This document shows, in pieces, positions 1-6,533 of a stretch of 15,231 bases of DNA. Below the pieces are notes generated by a model. It did not search any database, was not told the origin of the DNA, and worked only from the letters and a program-made list of their open reading frames with translations. The DNA is from an uncultured Prevotella sp. (GTDB taxonomy: Bacteria; Bacteroidota; Bacteroidia; Bacteroidales; Bacteroidaceae), in NCBI GenBank assembly GCA_934230115.1, contig CAKQEI010000060.1:1-15231 (forward strand), read 5' to 3'. How positions within the stretch are numbered: the stretch's first letter is position 1; every line of letters begins with the position of its first letter. A program made the position numbers and the translations under genes.

Positions 1-58
1 AGCTTTGGCGGATATCGGAAAGGGGTTGCGTATAAACTTCTCTAAACATGTCGCTTAA
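1..58. other. Left-edge stretch, possible end of a convergent gene
   Basis: Too little sequence is present to decide what is here. On the plus strand two frames stay open from the edge, one stopping at 43-45 and the other at 56-58, so a gene converging on the blaI-type gene could end here. On the minus strand an ATG at 49-47 opens a frame that runs off the edge. An ATG overlapping the blaI-type stop (79-77) is followed by only three more codons before a stop. No recognisable protein was found in any frame, and in particular no BlaR1/M56 start. Confidence 0.2.
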
Positions 59-75
59 TATTGATTAGTTACTTA

Positions 76-489
76 TCATAAGGCTGACGGTTTTGATTTG
101 TCTCTTTTCTCTGTTCCTTTGTCTATCAGACTCAGTATCTCCTCAAGTTCCTCGTCAGAGATGTTCTCCTCTTTCACAAAGAACGAGATGAGCGAGTGCA
201 GACTGCCACCAAAGAACGATTTCTTCACTTCCTTCATTGCTTGACGTGTGTATTCGGCCCTTGTTATGAGAGGGGAGAACACGTAGGTCTTGCCTCCGCC
301 GTCGCGCTTGTAGGAGCTGACGTACTGCTTGTGGGTGAGTATTTTCATGAACGTGGCGATAGTGGAGTAAGCGGGATGCGGCTCGGGATAAGCGTCGATT
401 ATCTCGTGCGTGGTCATTCCACGACCGTTGTCCCACAGAATGTTCATTATCTGCATCTCGGCACGTGTCAATGTATTGAATTCTTTCAT
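76..489 (-). CDS. BlaI/MecI-family transcriptional repressor
   Basis: A 137-residue protein of the BlaI/MecI/CopY family, winged-helix repressors that bind DNA as dimers and are usually inactivated when a partner membrane metallopeptidase (BlaR1/MecR1, M56) triggers their cleavage. The winged helix spans about residues 5-72 and shows the family signatures LTRAEMQIMNILW, the recognition-helix region HPAYSTIATFMKIL (38-51) and the wing GGGKTYVFSP (64-73). The C-terminal helical dimerisation part holds SLHSLISFFVKEENIS, where the regulatory cleavage site lies in characterised members. The length is slightly above the usual 120-130 residues. No BlaR1-like gene can be recognised next to it; only 75 bases remain downstream. 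A -7 promoter element and an inverted repeat in its leader suggest autoregulation. The family is certain from sequence; its target (beta-lactamase or otherwise) is not known. Confidence 0.9.
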   Translation of the reverse strand: MKEFNTLTRAEMQIMNILWDNGRGMTTHEIIDAYPEPHPAYSTIATFMKILTHKQYVSSYKRDGGGKTYVFSPLITRAEYTRQAMKEVKKSFFGGSLHSLISFFVKEENISDEELEEILSLIDKGTEKRDKSKPSAL

Positions 490-523
490 TATTTCTTTCG
501 TTTTATTGTTCTACTAATGGATT

Positions 524-539
524 ATCTAATGTTTTAGAT
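524..539. promoter_or_regulatory. Candidate repressor operator in the blaI-type leader
   Basis: A perfect inverted repeat ATCTAA-N4-TTAGAT lies about 35 bases upstream of the repressor start codon and about 10 bases downstream of its predicted -7 element, so it would overlap the start of the transcript. The half-site TTAGAT recurs at 631-636 and 652-657, 21 bases apart on the same strand. BlaI-family repressors bind short dyads in their own promoters, so autorepression is plausible. The sequence differs from the TACA/TGTA dyad of staphylococcal BlaI, so the assignment is inference. Confidence 0.4.
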
Positions 540-549
540 TTTCTATTGG

Positions 550-557
550 CAAAGATA
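550..557 (-). promoter_or_regulatory. Bacteroidota -7 promoter element for the blaI-type gene
   Basis: On the minus strand this reads TATCTTTG, an exact match to the Bacteroidota -7 consensus TAnnTTTG. It would give a leader of roughly 55 bases. A TTG at 585-583 could serve as the -33 element, although the spacing is a few bases longer than usual. Confidence 0.5.
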
Positions 558-698
558 CGGCAAATGTCTGTTCGTTGTTCGCCAACATGACCCAAAGCTA
601 TTTAGGAGACAATGTTTTTAACGTATATTGTTAGATATAAGATTGGAATTATTAGATATTAACCGACAATTCCAACAAAACGAAAGCCATAAACGCCT

Positions 699-738
699 AA
701 AAAAAGCCAACCAATAGAATTAACTTCAATTGGTTGGC
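699..738 (-). terminator. Rho-independent terminator of the minus-strand operon
   Basis: A perfect 10-bp stem, GCCAACCAAT (706-715) with ATTGGTTGGC (729-738), closes a 13-base loop that can itself pair GAA with TTC. On the minus strand it is followed directly by a run of T (705-699). It lies just after the broken small gene at 771-991 and would end the transcript carrying the lysozyme gene and its upstream partners, before the blaI-type promoter. Confidence 0.85.
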
Positions 739-770
739 GTTAAATATATAAGGCCTGATTTTTCTATCTT

Positions 771-991
771 TTAGTACTGCGCGTTCTGCGGGCGAATAGA
801 GCCTGCCTTGTCGCCCGCGGCGCTGAGCAGAGGGTGGAGCGAGGCGTTGATGCCGCCACGCAGACTGCGCAAGCCGTTGTTGAATCCAAGTTGGATTTCT
901 TGTCCACCACGCTGCCCTTAATCTGTTGCGCAAGGGCAGCAGGTGTGGAGCCAAGCATCAGCAGCGCTGTGGCTGCAATGGTTATTGTCGG
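771..991 (-). pseudogene. Frame-broken small secreted-protein gene
   Basis: No single frame encodes a sensible protein here, but two frames together do. The frame that follows the lysozyme stop reads TITIAATALLMLGSTPAALA then QQIKG, a convincing signal peptide with a cleavage site. After about position 915 the frame one base back continues with GFNNGLRSLRGGINASLHPL and ends in QNAQY and a stop at 773-771, with codon choice like the neighbouring genes. Joining them needs a -1 shift at the AAGGGC around 914-919. The only ATG positioned as an operon start (995-993, overlapping the lysozyme TGA as ATGA) is in the same frame as the C-terminal part, so a compensating shift near 985 is also implied. 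It could be a decayed gene of about 75 codons, an assembly error, or recoding. The product family is not recognised. Confidence 0.45.
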
Positions 992-1768
992 TCATTCGTT
1001 GAGCAGAAGTTTCTCCAGCTTTGTGCCATTGACAAGTCGGATGAGGTCGACACGCTCCCCCACTCCACGTATATGTCCACTCTCGCTATACTGCCACAGG
1101 TTGGCCCTGCCATCCTCGGCGATAGTGGGGCTTTTGCCGTTGTAGTTGGCTATAAACAGATAATGGTTGTTGAAGCGCGGAGCGAGCATTGTGTTGTAAT
1201 AATGCTCGTTGCTGTAGATTACGGGCAACTTGCCGTAATGCTCCTTCACGAGCGCAACGAACACAGCCACGCTGTCCTGTATCTGCTCACGGGTCCAACG
1301 CGAGCCAATACCGCCCTCCTCCACATCGAGCACGGGTGTGAGGTCTTGGTCGGCTACAGTGGCATGGTTCTTGAAATTGAGAAACTGCATCACAGCCGAC
1401 GACTTGGACGTGAAGAAATGGTAGGAGCCTACCAAGAGTCCGGCTGCCATCGCCCCGCGCAGATTCTCGTAGTAGCGCTTGTCTGCTATCCTGTCGCCCT
1501 GGGTGGCTTTGATATAGACAAACTTGGCATTGGTGTCTGATGCCACTTTGTCCCACAATATGTGGCCATTGTGCTTCGACACGTCTATGCCGTCGTAGCC
1601 GTAGTCGTCGTAGGGGTCGGAGCTGAAACGGTCGAAGAAATGCTCCACTCTGCTCACTATTGAATACTTTGATTTAAGCGGATTTCTTCGTCTATAGAAA
1701 AACACTACAACAACAAGCACGAGAAATGCTATAACCAAAAGGTATTGCGAATTACTTTTCTTCTTCAT
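992..1768 (-). CDS. Membrane-anchored GH25 lysozyme-like muramidase
   Basis: A 258-residue protein with a basic N-terminus and one membrane segment (about residues 9-25), followed by a glycoside hydrolase family 25 (Chalaropsis-type lysozyme) domain from about residue 58 to the end. GH25 enzymes cut the MurNAc-GlcNAc bond of peptidoglycan. Family signatures are visible in order: YDGIDVSKHNG (58-68) with the Asp of the first strand, FVYIKATQG (83-91), GSYHFF (114-119), the catalytic-type PVLDVEE (145-151, D148 and E150), PVIYSN (182-187) and the closing LWQYSESG (224-231). The N-terminal segment is more hydrophobic than a typical cleaved signal and lacks an obvious cleavage site, so the protein is probably anchored facing the periplasm. 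It lies 36 bases downstream of the cardiolipin synthase gene and its TGA overlaps an ATG belonging to the broken gene after it, consistent with one transcript. Confidence 0.9.
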   Translation of the reverse strand: MKKKSNSQYLLVIAFLVLVVVVFFYRRRNPLKSKYSIVSRVEHFFDRFSSDPYDDYGYDGIDVSKHNGHILWDKVASDTNAKFVYIKATQGDRIADKRYYENLRGAMAAGLLVGSYHFFTSKSSAVMQFLNFKNHATVADQDLTPVLDVEEGGIGSRWTREQIQDSVAVFVALVKEHYGKLPVIYSNEHYYNTMLAPRFNNHYLFIANYNGKSPTIAEDGRANLWQYSESGHIRGVGERVDLIRLVNGTKLEKLLLNE

Positions 1769-1804
1769 TTTCTGTATTATAACTAAAAAACATATCGATT
1801 TTTT

Positions 1805-3235
1805 CTACAGCAATGGCGACAACATACGAAACATCGACTCCATGAGCCGGTGGAGATAGGGACGGTGGCACAGTTCCTCCACTTCGTTGAAGTCTACGCT
1901 TTTCGCCTCGTCGTCAAGATATAGCTGTTTCATGCGCAAGGTTGTAGGACGATCATAGATAAATACATTAGCCTCGAAATTGTTCTCGAAACTGCGGAAA
2001 TCGATGTTGGTGGAGCCGCATGTGCACAGTTCGTCGTCGCAGGCAAGCATTTTGCTATGGTTGAATCCAGGCTCGTAAAGCCTTATCTTCACTCCTGCCT
2101 CAAGCGTCTCTACCACATACGACATGCTCGCCCACTCCAACAGATGCGAGTCGGCATGGCGCGGCACCATTAGCCGCACGTCGACTCCTGCCAAGGCTGC
2201 TGTGCGCATGGCAAAGAGCACTGGCTCGGTGGGCAAGAAATAGGGAGTCTGCATATAGACATATCGCTTTGCCTCAAGCAATATGCGCACGTAGCCCTGC
2301 ATGATGTCGGGCCAAGGGGCAATGGGGCTGCTTGTGACCAATTGGGCCAAGCAGTCGTTGCTTATCCGCCAAGGCATGGGCGGATAGAAGCAGCGATTGG
2401 TAATGAGAGTGCGGTCGACGAAGAACCAGTCGACAAGAAAGGCACGCTGCATGGCGTAGACTATGCTTCCGCGCAGGCGCATGTGGGTGTCGCGCCAAGG
2501 CAACGCACCGCCTCTGATGCCCTTTACATAGCGCAGGGCTATGTTCATGCCTCCTGCAAACCCCTCTATGCCATCTACGATGCAGAGTTTGCGGTGGTTG
2601 CGATAGTTCACCTTGCTTGTGAAGGCAGGAAATTTGACGGGCATGAAGGCACACACGTCGATGCCTGCATTGCGCATACGCTCGAAGAAGCGTCGCGGCA
2701 CTCGCCAACAGCCCACATCGTCGTAGATGACGCGCACCTCCACGCCCTCGCGCGCTTTCTGTATCAAGGCGTCGGAGAGAAGACGCCCAAGGGGGTCGTC
2801 GGCAAAGATATAAACGTCGAGATGGATGTGGTGGCGCGCCTTGCTTATGGATTGCAGCAAGGCAGGAAAAAACTGGTAGCCATCGGTGTACAACTCCACC
2901 TCATTGTCCTTGAACGGCAAGGCAAGGCTTTGGTTGGCAAACAGCTGCACAAGCGTGCGGTAGCGGTCGGGCACCCGAAGCTCACGCTGCTCGGCAAACT
3001 CAAGCATCTGGCGCTTGGCGAGTTGGTCGAGCGAGCGTTGGGATATGAGGCGCATCTTGCGTGTGTTCTGACCAAAGAATATATATAGCACTATTCCGAA
3101 TACGGGCATGAAGAGCAACACCATCACCCAGGCCATTGTCTTTGCCGGCTGACGATTGTCCATTAGCACTGCCAGTATTATACCGACAATAACTATGGCG
3201 TAAATCAATACGAATATCCAATGCACGTAAATCAT
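1805..3235 (-). CDS. cls: Cardiolipin synthase (phospholipase D superfamily)
   Basis: A 476-residue membrane enzyme of the bacterial ClsA type, which joins two phosphatidylglycerol molecules into cardiolipin and glycerol at the inner membrane. Two N-terminal transmembrane segments (about residues 6-26 and 33-54) are followed by two phospholipase D catalytic halves. Both HxKxxxxD motifs are intact: H214/K216/D221 in NHRKLCIVDG followed by GGMN, and H393/K395/D400 in FNHSKMLACD followed by GSTNID. The length matches ClsA-type enzymes (about 480). The gene begins 15 bases after the queE stop and is followed 36 bases later by the GH25 gene, so it is probably co-transcribed with both although its role is unrelated to queuosine. 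Other phosphatidyltransferases of the family cannot be excluded, but the domain order is that of cardiolipin synthase. Confidence 0.93.
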   Translation of the reverse strand: MIYVHWIFVLIYAIVIVGIILAVLMDNRQPAKTMAWVMVLLFMPVFGIVLYIFFGQNTRKMRLISQRSLDQLAKRQMLEFAEQRELRVPDRYRTLVQLFANQSLALPFKDNEVELYTDGYQFFPALLQSISKARHHIHLDVYIFADDPLGRLLSDALIQKAREGVEVRVIYDDVGCWRVPRRFFERMRNAGIDVCAFMPVKFPAFTSKVNYRNHRKLCIVDGIEGFAGGMNIALRYVKGIRGGALPWRDTHMRLRGSIVYAMQRAFLVDWFFVDRTLITNRCFYPPMPWRISNDCLAQLVTSSPIAPWPDIMQGYVRILLEAKRYVYMQTPYFLPTEPVLFAMRTAALAGVDVRLMVPRHADSHLLEWASMSYVVETLEAGVKIRLYEPGFNHSKMLACDDELCTCGSTNIDFRSFENNFEANVFIYDRPTTLRMKQLYLDDEAKSVDFNEVEELCHRPYLHRLMESMFRMLSPLL

Positions 3236-3250
3236 ATATATATACTTTTT

Positions 3251-3814
3251 TTACTTGAATCCCACGAGCTTATGAGTTTGCAGCGAAAGTCGCCATTCCG
3301 GATGTTCAAGTATATAGTCTAAGCAACGCTTCACGATACTTGCATTGCGCTCGGGGTCCTGCACGTCGCACGGCTGCAAATATTTGAAGTCGGCTCTTAT
3401 GCCATGATCGTCGGGGGTGGTTGTGTATTCCTCGAAGATGCACTTCAATTCGTTGCATTCGGTTATCACGGTCTTGCCTTTGGGCGAGCATGTCACCCAA
3501 TCGATGCCCTGGGCTATAGGATGGGTGCCGTTGGTCTCCATTGCCAGTTCGTAACCATGGTCGTGCATTAGGCTGATGAAGTGGCTATCCACTTGCAGCG
3601 ACGGTTCGCCACCAGTGAGCACAACGAAGCGCGAGGGATAATGGCTTATGCGGTGAAGTATCTGCTCGTCGCTAAGCTCCTCGTAGGAGGCGAAATTGGT
3701 GTCGCAGAACGGACATTTAAGGTTGCATCCCGAAAAACGTATGAAGATAGCGGCGCGTCCGGTGTTGCGTCCCTCGCCCTGAAGAGAATAGAATATGTCG
3801 TTGACGCGTTTCAT
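3251..3814 (-). CDS. queE: 7-carboxy-7-deazaguanine synthase (radical SAM)
   Basis: A 187-residue radical SAM enzyme of the queuosine pathway. QueE rearranges 6-carboxy-5,6,7,8-tetrahydropterin (the QueD product) to 7-carboxy-7-deazaguanine in the cytoplasm. The N-terminus FYSLQGEG (8-15) is the substrate-binding signature, and the iron-sulfur ligands are C30, C34 and C37 in GCNLKCPFCDT, the CX3CX2C arrangement. SAM-binding features include TGGEP (67-71) and METNGT (92-97), and the end LSLQTHKLVGFK is typical of the family. The ATG lies two bases after the queD stop. The last codons of queD supply GAGGAGG about 10 bases upstream of it, an unusual Shine-Dalgarno-like sequence for this group and a sign of translational coupling. 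Confidence 0.95.
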   Translation of the reverse strand: MKRVNDIFYSLQGEGRNTGRAAIFIRFSGCNLKCPFCDTNFASYEELSDEQILHRISHYPSRFVVLTGGEPSLQVDSHFISLMHDHGYELAMETNGTHPIAQGIDWVTCSPKGKTVITECNELKCIFEEYTTTPDDHGIRADFKYLQPCDVQDPERNASIVKRCLDYILEHPEWRLSLQTHKLVGFK

Positions 3815-3816
3815 CC

Positions 3817-4149
3817 TTAGTCCTCCTCGTAAATAGCTTTGTTGCCCTCACTCTCCTGCACCATGCAGCGATAGCACTGGGGTATTTGTTCCGTAACCCA
3901 GCGGGCTATATTCTCTGCCGTAGGGTTGAAGGGCAGCACCTCGTTGAGATTGGCATGGTCGAGACGGTCGTTCACGAGTTTCTTGACGTGGGTGAAGTCG
4001 ACCACCATTCCGTCCTTGTTCAGCTCCTTCGACTTGCAATAGACGGTGATAATCCAGTTGTGACCATGAAGGTTATGGCACTTGCTCTCGTAGGAGAGCG
4101 TCAGTCGGTGGCAAGCCGAGATTTCAAGGGTCTTTTCAATGTAATACAT
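3817..4149 (-). CDS. queD: 6-carboxytetrahydropterin synthase
   Basis: QueD converts 7,8-dihydroneopterin triphosphate to 6-carboxy-5,6,7,8-tetrahydropterin, the step before QueE in queuosine and 7-deazaguanine synthesis. Using the ATG at 4149 the protein has 110 residues. The zinc ligands are H14, H28 and H30 (ACHRL and LHGHNW), the catalytic cysteine is C24 in SKCHNLHGHNW, LDHANLN (63-69) carries the D64/H65 pair, and the pterin-anchoring glutamate is E99 in QESEGNKA. An in-frame TTG two codons upstream (4155-4153) is a less likely start because the family begins at about this ATG. The gene is first in the tight queD-queE-cls-GH25 series and lies 102 bases after dnaG. Confidence 0.95.
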   Translation of the reverse strand: MYYIEKTLEISACHRLTLSYESKCHNLHGHNWIITVYCKSKELNKDGMVVDFTHVKKLVNDRLDHANLNEVLPFNPTAENIARWVTEQIPQCYRCMVQESEGNKAIYEED

Positions 4150-4182
4150 AATCAATCGTTGTTTTAAAATTATTTATAATGC

Positions 4183-4204
4183 CGCAGGATTACTCCGACC
4201 TGCG
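4183..4204 (-). promoter_or_regulatory. Hairpin between dnaG and queD
   Basis: On the minus strand a perfect 6-bp stem CGCAGG/CCTGCG encloses a 10-base loop, 47 bases after the dnaG stop and about 33 bases before the queD ATG. The following sequence is AT-rich but has no clean T run, so it would be a weak terminator for dnaG or a leader structure for queD. A weak -7-like TAATTTTA follows at 4172-4165. It does not fit a preQ1 riboswitch pattern that I can recognise. Confidence 0.3.
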
Positions 4205-4251
4205 AATGTTTTGTTTTTTACCTCTATGTTTCTATTAATCAGTCGCGCTGT

Positions 4252-6240
4252 TCACGCAATGATATTATTGCCAAGCAATCGCGCAAGCTTAGAGCGCAGC
4301 TCATGCGTGCGCTTGTATTCCTCCATAAGCTGCATCAGCAACTCGTTGTTGCCCACGGCCTGTGATATTTGTGCCTGTATGTCCTTGAGATGCTGCTCCA
4401 GATAGTCCATACGGAAGTCGTTGAGCAAATGCTCTGTCTGTTGGCGCAAGTTGTCGATGCGGTTTTCCTCCTCGGCCCGCAGCTCTTCAGCGTTCTTAGG
4501 CTCGTTGTCGGATGCTGCCTTTTGCTCGTCGAGCATACGATACTGGTCAACGCAAAGGTCGGTGGCAATGCGCGAGATGTCGATGTTCTCATGATGGATG
4601 AAGAATTGTTCGGTGTTGAAATTCTCGTCGTTGCTGTGAGCCACAGCCTCAGCCAGAATTTTGGCGAACAAAGGGTTGGCAAAACCCAGTCCGTCCACGC
4701 CAAGATTATAGTCGATATACTGCGCAATGTTAAGGCTCATTGTCGAGCCGTCGTCGGCTTCCACATTATTATATATAATAGTGTCGCCATGCCTTATTAT
4801 CAATTCCACAAGCATCTTTTCAACCTTCGACGCCTGTTGCAGGGGTGTGGTTTGCTGCACAATGGGGCGGGTGGGCTGCACACGCTGCTGCTGTTGGGCG
4901 GCACGAGTCTCCTCGGATGTCTTTTCCTCACGGTTGTTGCGTATGAATCCGTTGAGTGTGTTGATAAGCGTGGCCTCGTTGAGTCCCATTCTCACCGAAC
5001 AATCGTGGATGTAGGTGTCGCGCAGGATGGGGTTGATGACAAACGATATGCTGCGCAGGATGGAGTTTATCGCCTCGGAACGTTTCAGCGGGTCGCGCTC
5101 GTTCTTAAGCAGAAGGTCGGTTTTAAACTGTATGAAGTCGGTCTGATTGTCCTCTATGTATTTGCGGAAATCAGAAGCCGGATGCTTTTTGGAGAACGAG
5201 TCGGGATCGTCGCCGTCGGGCAGTAGCAGCACTTTAAGGTTCATACCTTCGGAGAGCAGCATGTCGGTACCGCGCATTGCGGCATGTATGCCGGCTGCAT
5301 CACCATCGTAGAGCAGCGTGATGTTGGACGTGAATCGGTGGAGTATGTGAATTTGGTGAATAGAGAGGGCAGTGCCTGAGTTGGCCACCACATTCTCTAT
5401 GCCACACTGGTGCATGGAAATCACGTCGGTATATCCCTCAACCATATACACGCGGTCTTCCTTGGCTATGGCTTTCTTGGCCTGATAGAGTCCGTATAGC
5501 TCGCGGTCCTTGTGATAAATCTCCGAGTCGGGCGAGTTGACGTATTTCTGCACCACTCCCTTTGTGCGCGAGTCGAGCAGACGTCCGCCAAAGCCCACCA
5601 CCTTTCCGCTGATGCCTATCCAGGGGAAGATGACGCGTCCGGCATAGCGGTCGATAAGCTCGCCACGGTCGTTCTTATAGCAGATGCCTGTCTTGAGTAT
5701 GAATTCCTCCTTGTAGCCCTTGCGCAGGGCGGTGGCGGCAAGCGCACGGCGGTCCTGAAGGTCGTAGCCAAGCTGGAACTTCTTTATTATGTCGTCGCGG
5801 AAGCCACGGCTTCGGAAATACTGCATTCCTATAGCCACGCCATCGGGGTCGTTGTGCAGGATGTTTTGGAAATAGCCTGCTGCCCATTCGTTGACAATGA
5901 ACATGCTCTCGCGCTCGCTCTGCTCACGCTTTTCGTTGTCGGTGAGCTCACGCTCCTGTATCTCTATATGATATTTCTTGGCAAGCCAGCGCAATGCCTC
6001 AGGATAGGTCATCTGCTCATGCTCCATGATGAAGCCTACGGGATTGCCTCCCTTGCCACATCCAAAGCAATGACACATGCCACGAGCCGGCGACACATAG
6101 AACGAAGGCGTCTTCTCGTCGTGAAACGGGCACAGACCCTTATAGTTTGCACCACTGCGTCGCAGCGTCACAAACTCCGACACTACCTCCACTATATTGG
6201 CAGCGTCTTTTATCCTTTCTATTGTTGCGTGGTCGATCAT
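4252..6240 (-). CDS. dnaG: DNA primase
   Basis: A 662-residue primase that makes RNA primers for the replication fork together with the DnaB helicase. The N-terminal CHC2 zinc-binding domain is intact (C37, H40, C58, C61 around KGLCPFHDEKTPSF and HCFGCGKGG). The RNA polymerase core follows (about 115-430) with its Toprim fold: YMVEGYTDVIS containing E268, and LLYDGDAAGI containing D312 and D314, then GDDPDS (343-348). The C-terminal part (about 440-662) is Gln/Glu-rich and helical and corresponds to the helicase-binding region, with low conservation as usual. The length is normal to slightly long (about 580-660). The start at 6240 gives the standard MIDHATIERIKDAANIVEVV N-terminus. A consensus housekeeping promoter lies just upstream. 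The gene stands head-to-head with the small secreted-protein gene at 6534. Confidence 0.97.
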   Translation of the reverse strand: MIDHATIERIKDAANIVEVVSEFVTLRRSGANYKGLCPFHDEKTPSFYVSPARGMCHCFGCGKGGNPVGFIMEHEQMTYPEALRWLAKKYHIEIQERELTDNEKREQSERESMFIVNEWAAGYFQNILHNDPDGVAIGMQYFRSRGFRDDIIKKFQLGYDLQDRRALAATALRKGYKEEFILKTGICYKNDRGELIDRYAGRVIFPWIGISGKVVGFGGRLLDSRTKGVVQKYVNSPDSEIYHKDRELYGLYQAKKAIAKEDRVYMVEGYTDVISMHQCGIENVVANSGTALSIHQIHILHRFTSNITLLYDGDAAGIHAAMRGTDMLLSEGMNLKVLLLPDGDDPDSFSKKHPASDFRKYIEDNQTDFIQFKTDLLLKNERDPLKRSEAINSILRSISFVINPILRDTYIHDCSVRMGLNEATLINTLNGFIRNNREEKTSEETRAAQQQQRVQPTRPIVQQTTPLQQASKVEKMLVELIIRHGDTIIYNNVEADDGSTMSLNIAQYIDYNLGVDGLGFANPLFAKILAEAVAHSNDENFNTEQFFIHHENIDISRIATDLCVDQYRMLDEQKAASDNEPKNAEELRAEEENRIDNLRQQTEHLLNDFRMDYLEQHLKDIQAQISQAVGNNELLMQLMEEYKRTHELRSKLARLLGNNIIA

Positions 6241-6249
6241 TATCTATTG

Positions 6250-6270
6250 TTGCATTGATACAATATGCAA
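6250..6270. promoter_or_regulatory. Inverted repeat overlapping the dnaG promoter start site
   Basis: TTGCAT (6250-6255) and ATGCAA (6265-6270) form an imperfect dyad with a 9-base centre. One arm overlaps the dnaG -7 element and the rest covers the predicted transcription start, a position typical of a repressor operator. No binding protein can be named. Confidence 0.3.
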
Positions 6271-6299
6271 AGTTAAGCAAACTAACTGAATGCACAAAA
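6267..6299 (-). promoter_or_regulatory. Housekeeping promoter of dnaG
   Basis: On the minus strand the -7 element TAACTTTG followed by C (6275-6267) matches the Bacteroidota consensus TAnnTTTG exactly. A TTTTG at 6299-6295 stands 19 bases upstream as the -33 element. The predicted start near 6260 gives a leader of about 20 bases before the dnaG ATG at 6240. Confidence 0.75.
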
Positions 6300-6305
6300 C
6301 GTTTT

Positions 6306-6354
6306 AGTGTGGATTTTTTCCACACTTGTTCCACGCTTTTCTACATTTCCACAC
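6306..6354. promoter_or_regulatory. Cluster of TTCCACRC boxes, candidate enhancer or DnaA sites
   Basis: Three direct copies of TTCCACRC begin at 6318, 6329 and 6347. The first pairs with an inverted copy to give AGTGTGGA-N5-TCCACACT (6306-6326). The cluster lies 96-144 bases upstream of the start predicted for the sigma-54 promoter at 6424-6439, the range in which NtrC-type activators bind. It also lies just upstream of the dnaG promoter. The boxes resemble DnaA boxes (TTWTCCACA), so binding by DnaA is the main alternative. Confidence 0.45.
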
Positions 6355-6386
6355 TTTTCCTCATTCATACCATTTTTACAAACTCC

Positions 6387-6399
6387 ATTGATTATCAAT
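6387..6399. repeat. 13-bp palindrome ATTGATTATCAAT
   Basis: A perfect 6-bp dyad around a single central T, about 25 bases upstream of the sigma-54 core promoter and about 50 bases upstream of its predicted start. It could bind a dimeric regulator that modulates either divergent gene. No regulator is identified. Confidence 0.3.
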
Positions 6400-6423
6400 A
6401 ACTTATAATTTCAAACATTGTTT

Positions 6424-6439
6424 TGGCACGCCCATTGCA
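6424..6439 (+). promoter_or_regulatory. Sigma-54 (-24/-12) promoter
   Basis: TGGCACG (6424-6430), four bases, then TTGCA (6435-6439) matches the RpoN consensus TGGCACG-N4-TTGCW at every defined position, with the required 10 bases between the invariant GG and GC. Transcription should begin near 6450, leaving an A-rich leader of about 84 bases before the ATG at 6534. No competing TAnnTTTG element was found for that gene. Promoters of this class need an AAA+ activator, and one is encoded at 9637-11061. Confidence 0.8.
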
Positions 6440-6533
6440 TTTAAATAGTCGAACGGCGCAACGAACTAACAACTCCAAGCAAAGTTCAAAAAAATAAAAA
6501 CATTAATATTAACAATTTAAAAATTCAACGCAT

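Noticed and set aside
764-958. Minus-strand frame as an intact 64-residue gene
   Set aside because: Only its first part (the signal peptide) looks coding; after about 915 it becomes Cys/Arg/Ser-rich noise while the neighbouring frame becomes well coded, so it is treated as part of a broken gene.
2342-3088. A 248-codon plus-strand frame opposite the cardiolipin synthase gene
   Set aside because: The minus-strand gene carries both intact HKD motifs across this stretch; the opposite frame shows no domain and no promoter.
4150-4155. TTG start for queD two codons upstream
   Set aside because: The ATG at 4149 gives the usual family N-terminus and there is no ribosome-binding support for TTG.
4150-4251. 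preQ1 riboswitch before queD
   Set aside because: The leader has a short hairpin and A-rich tracts, but I could not assemble the required stem, C-rich loop and pseudoknot tail in order.
6300-6400. Chromosomal replication origin beside dnaG
   Set aside because: The TTCCACRC boxes resemble DnaA sites, but there is no dnaA or other usual oriC neighbour and no long unwinding element; a regulatory cluster is the simpler reading.
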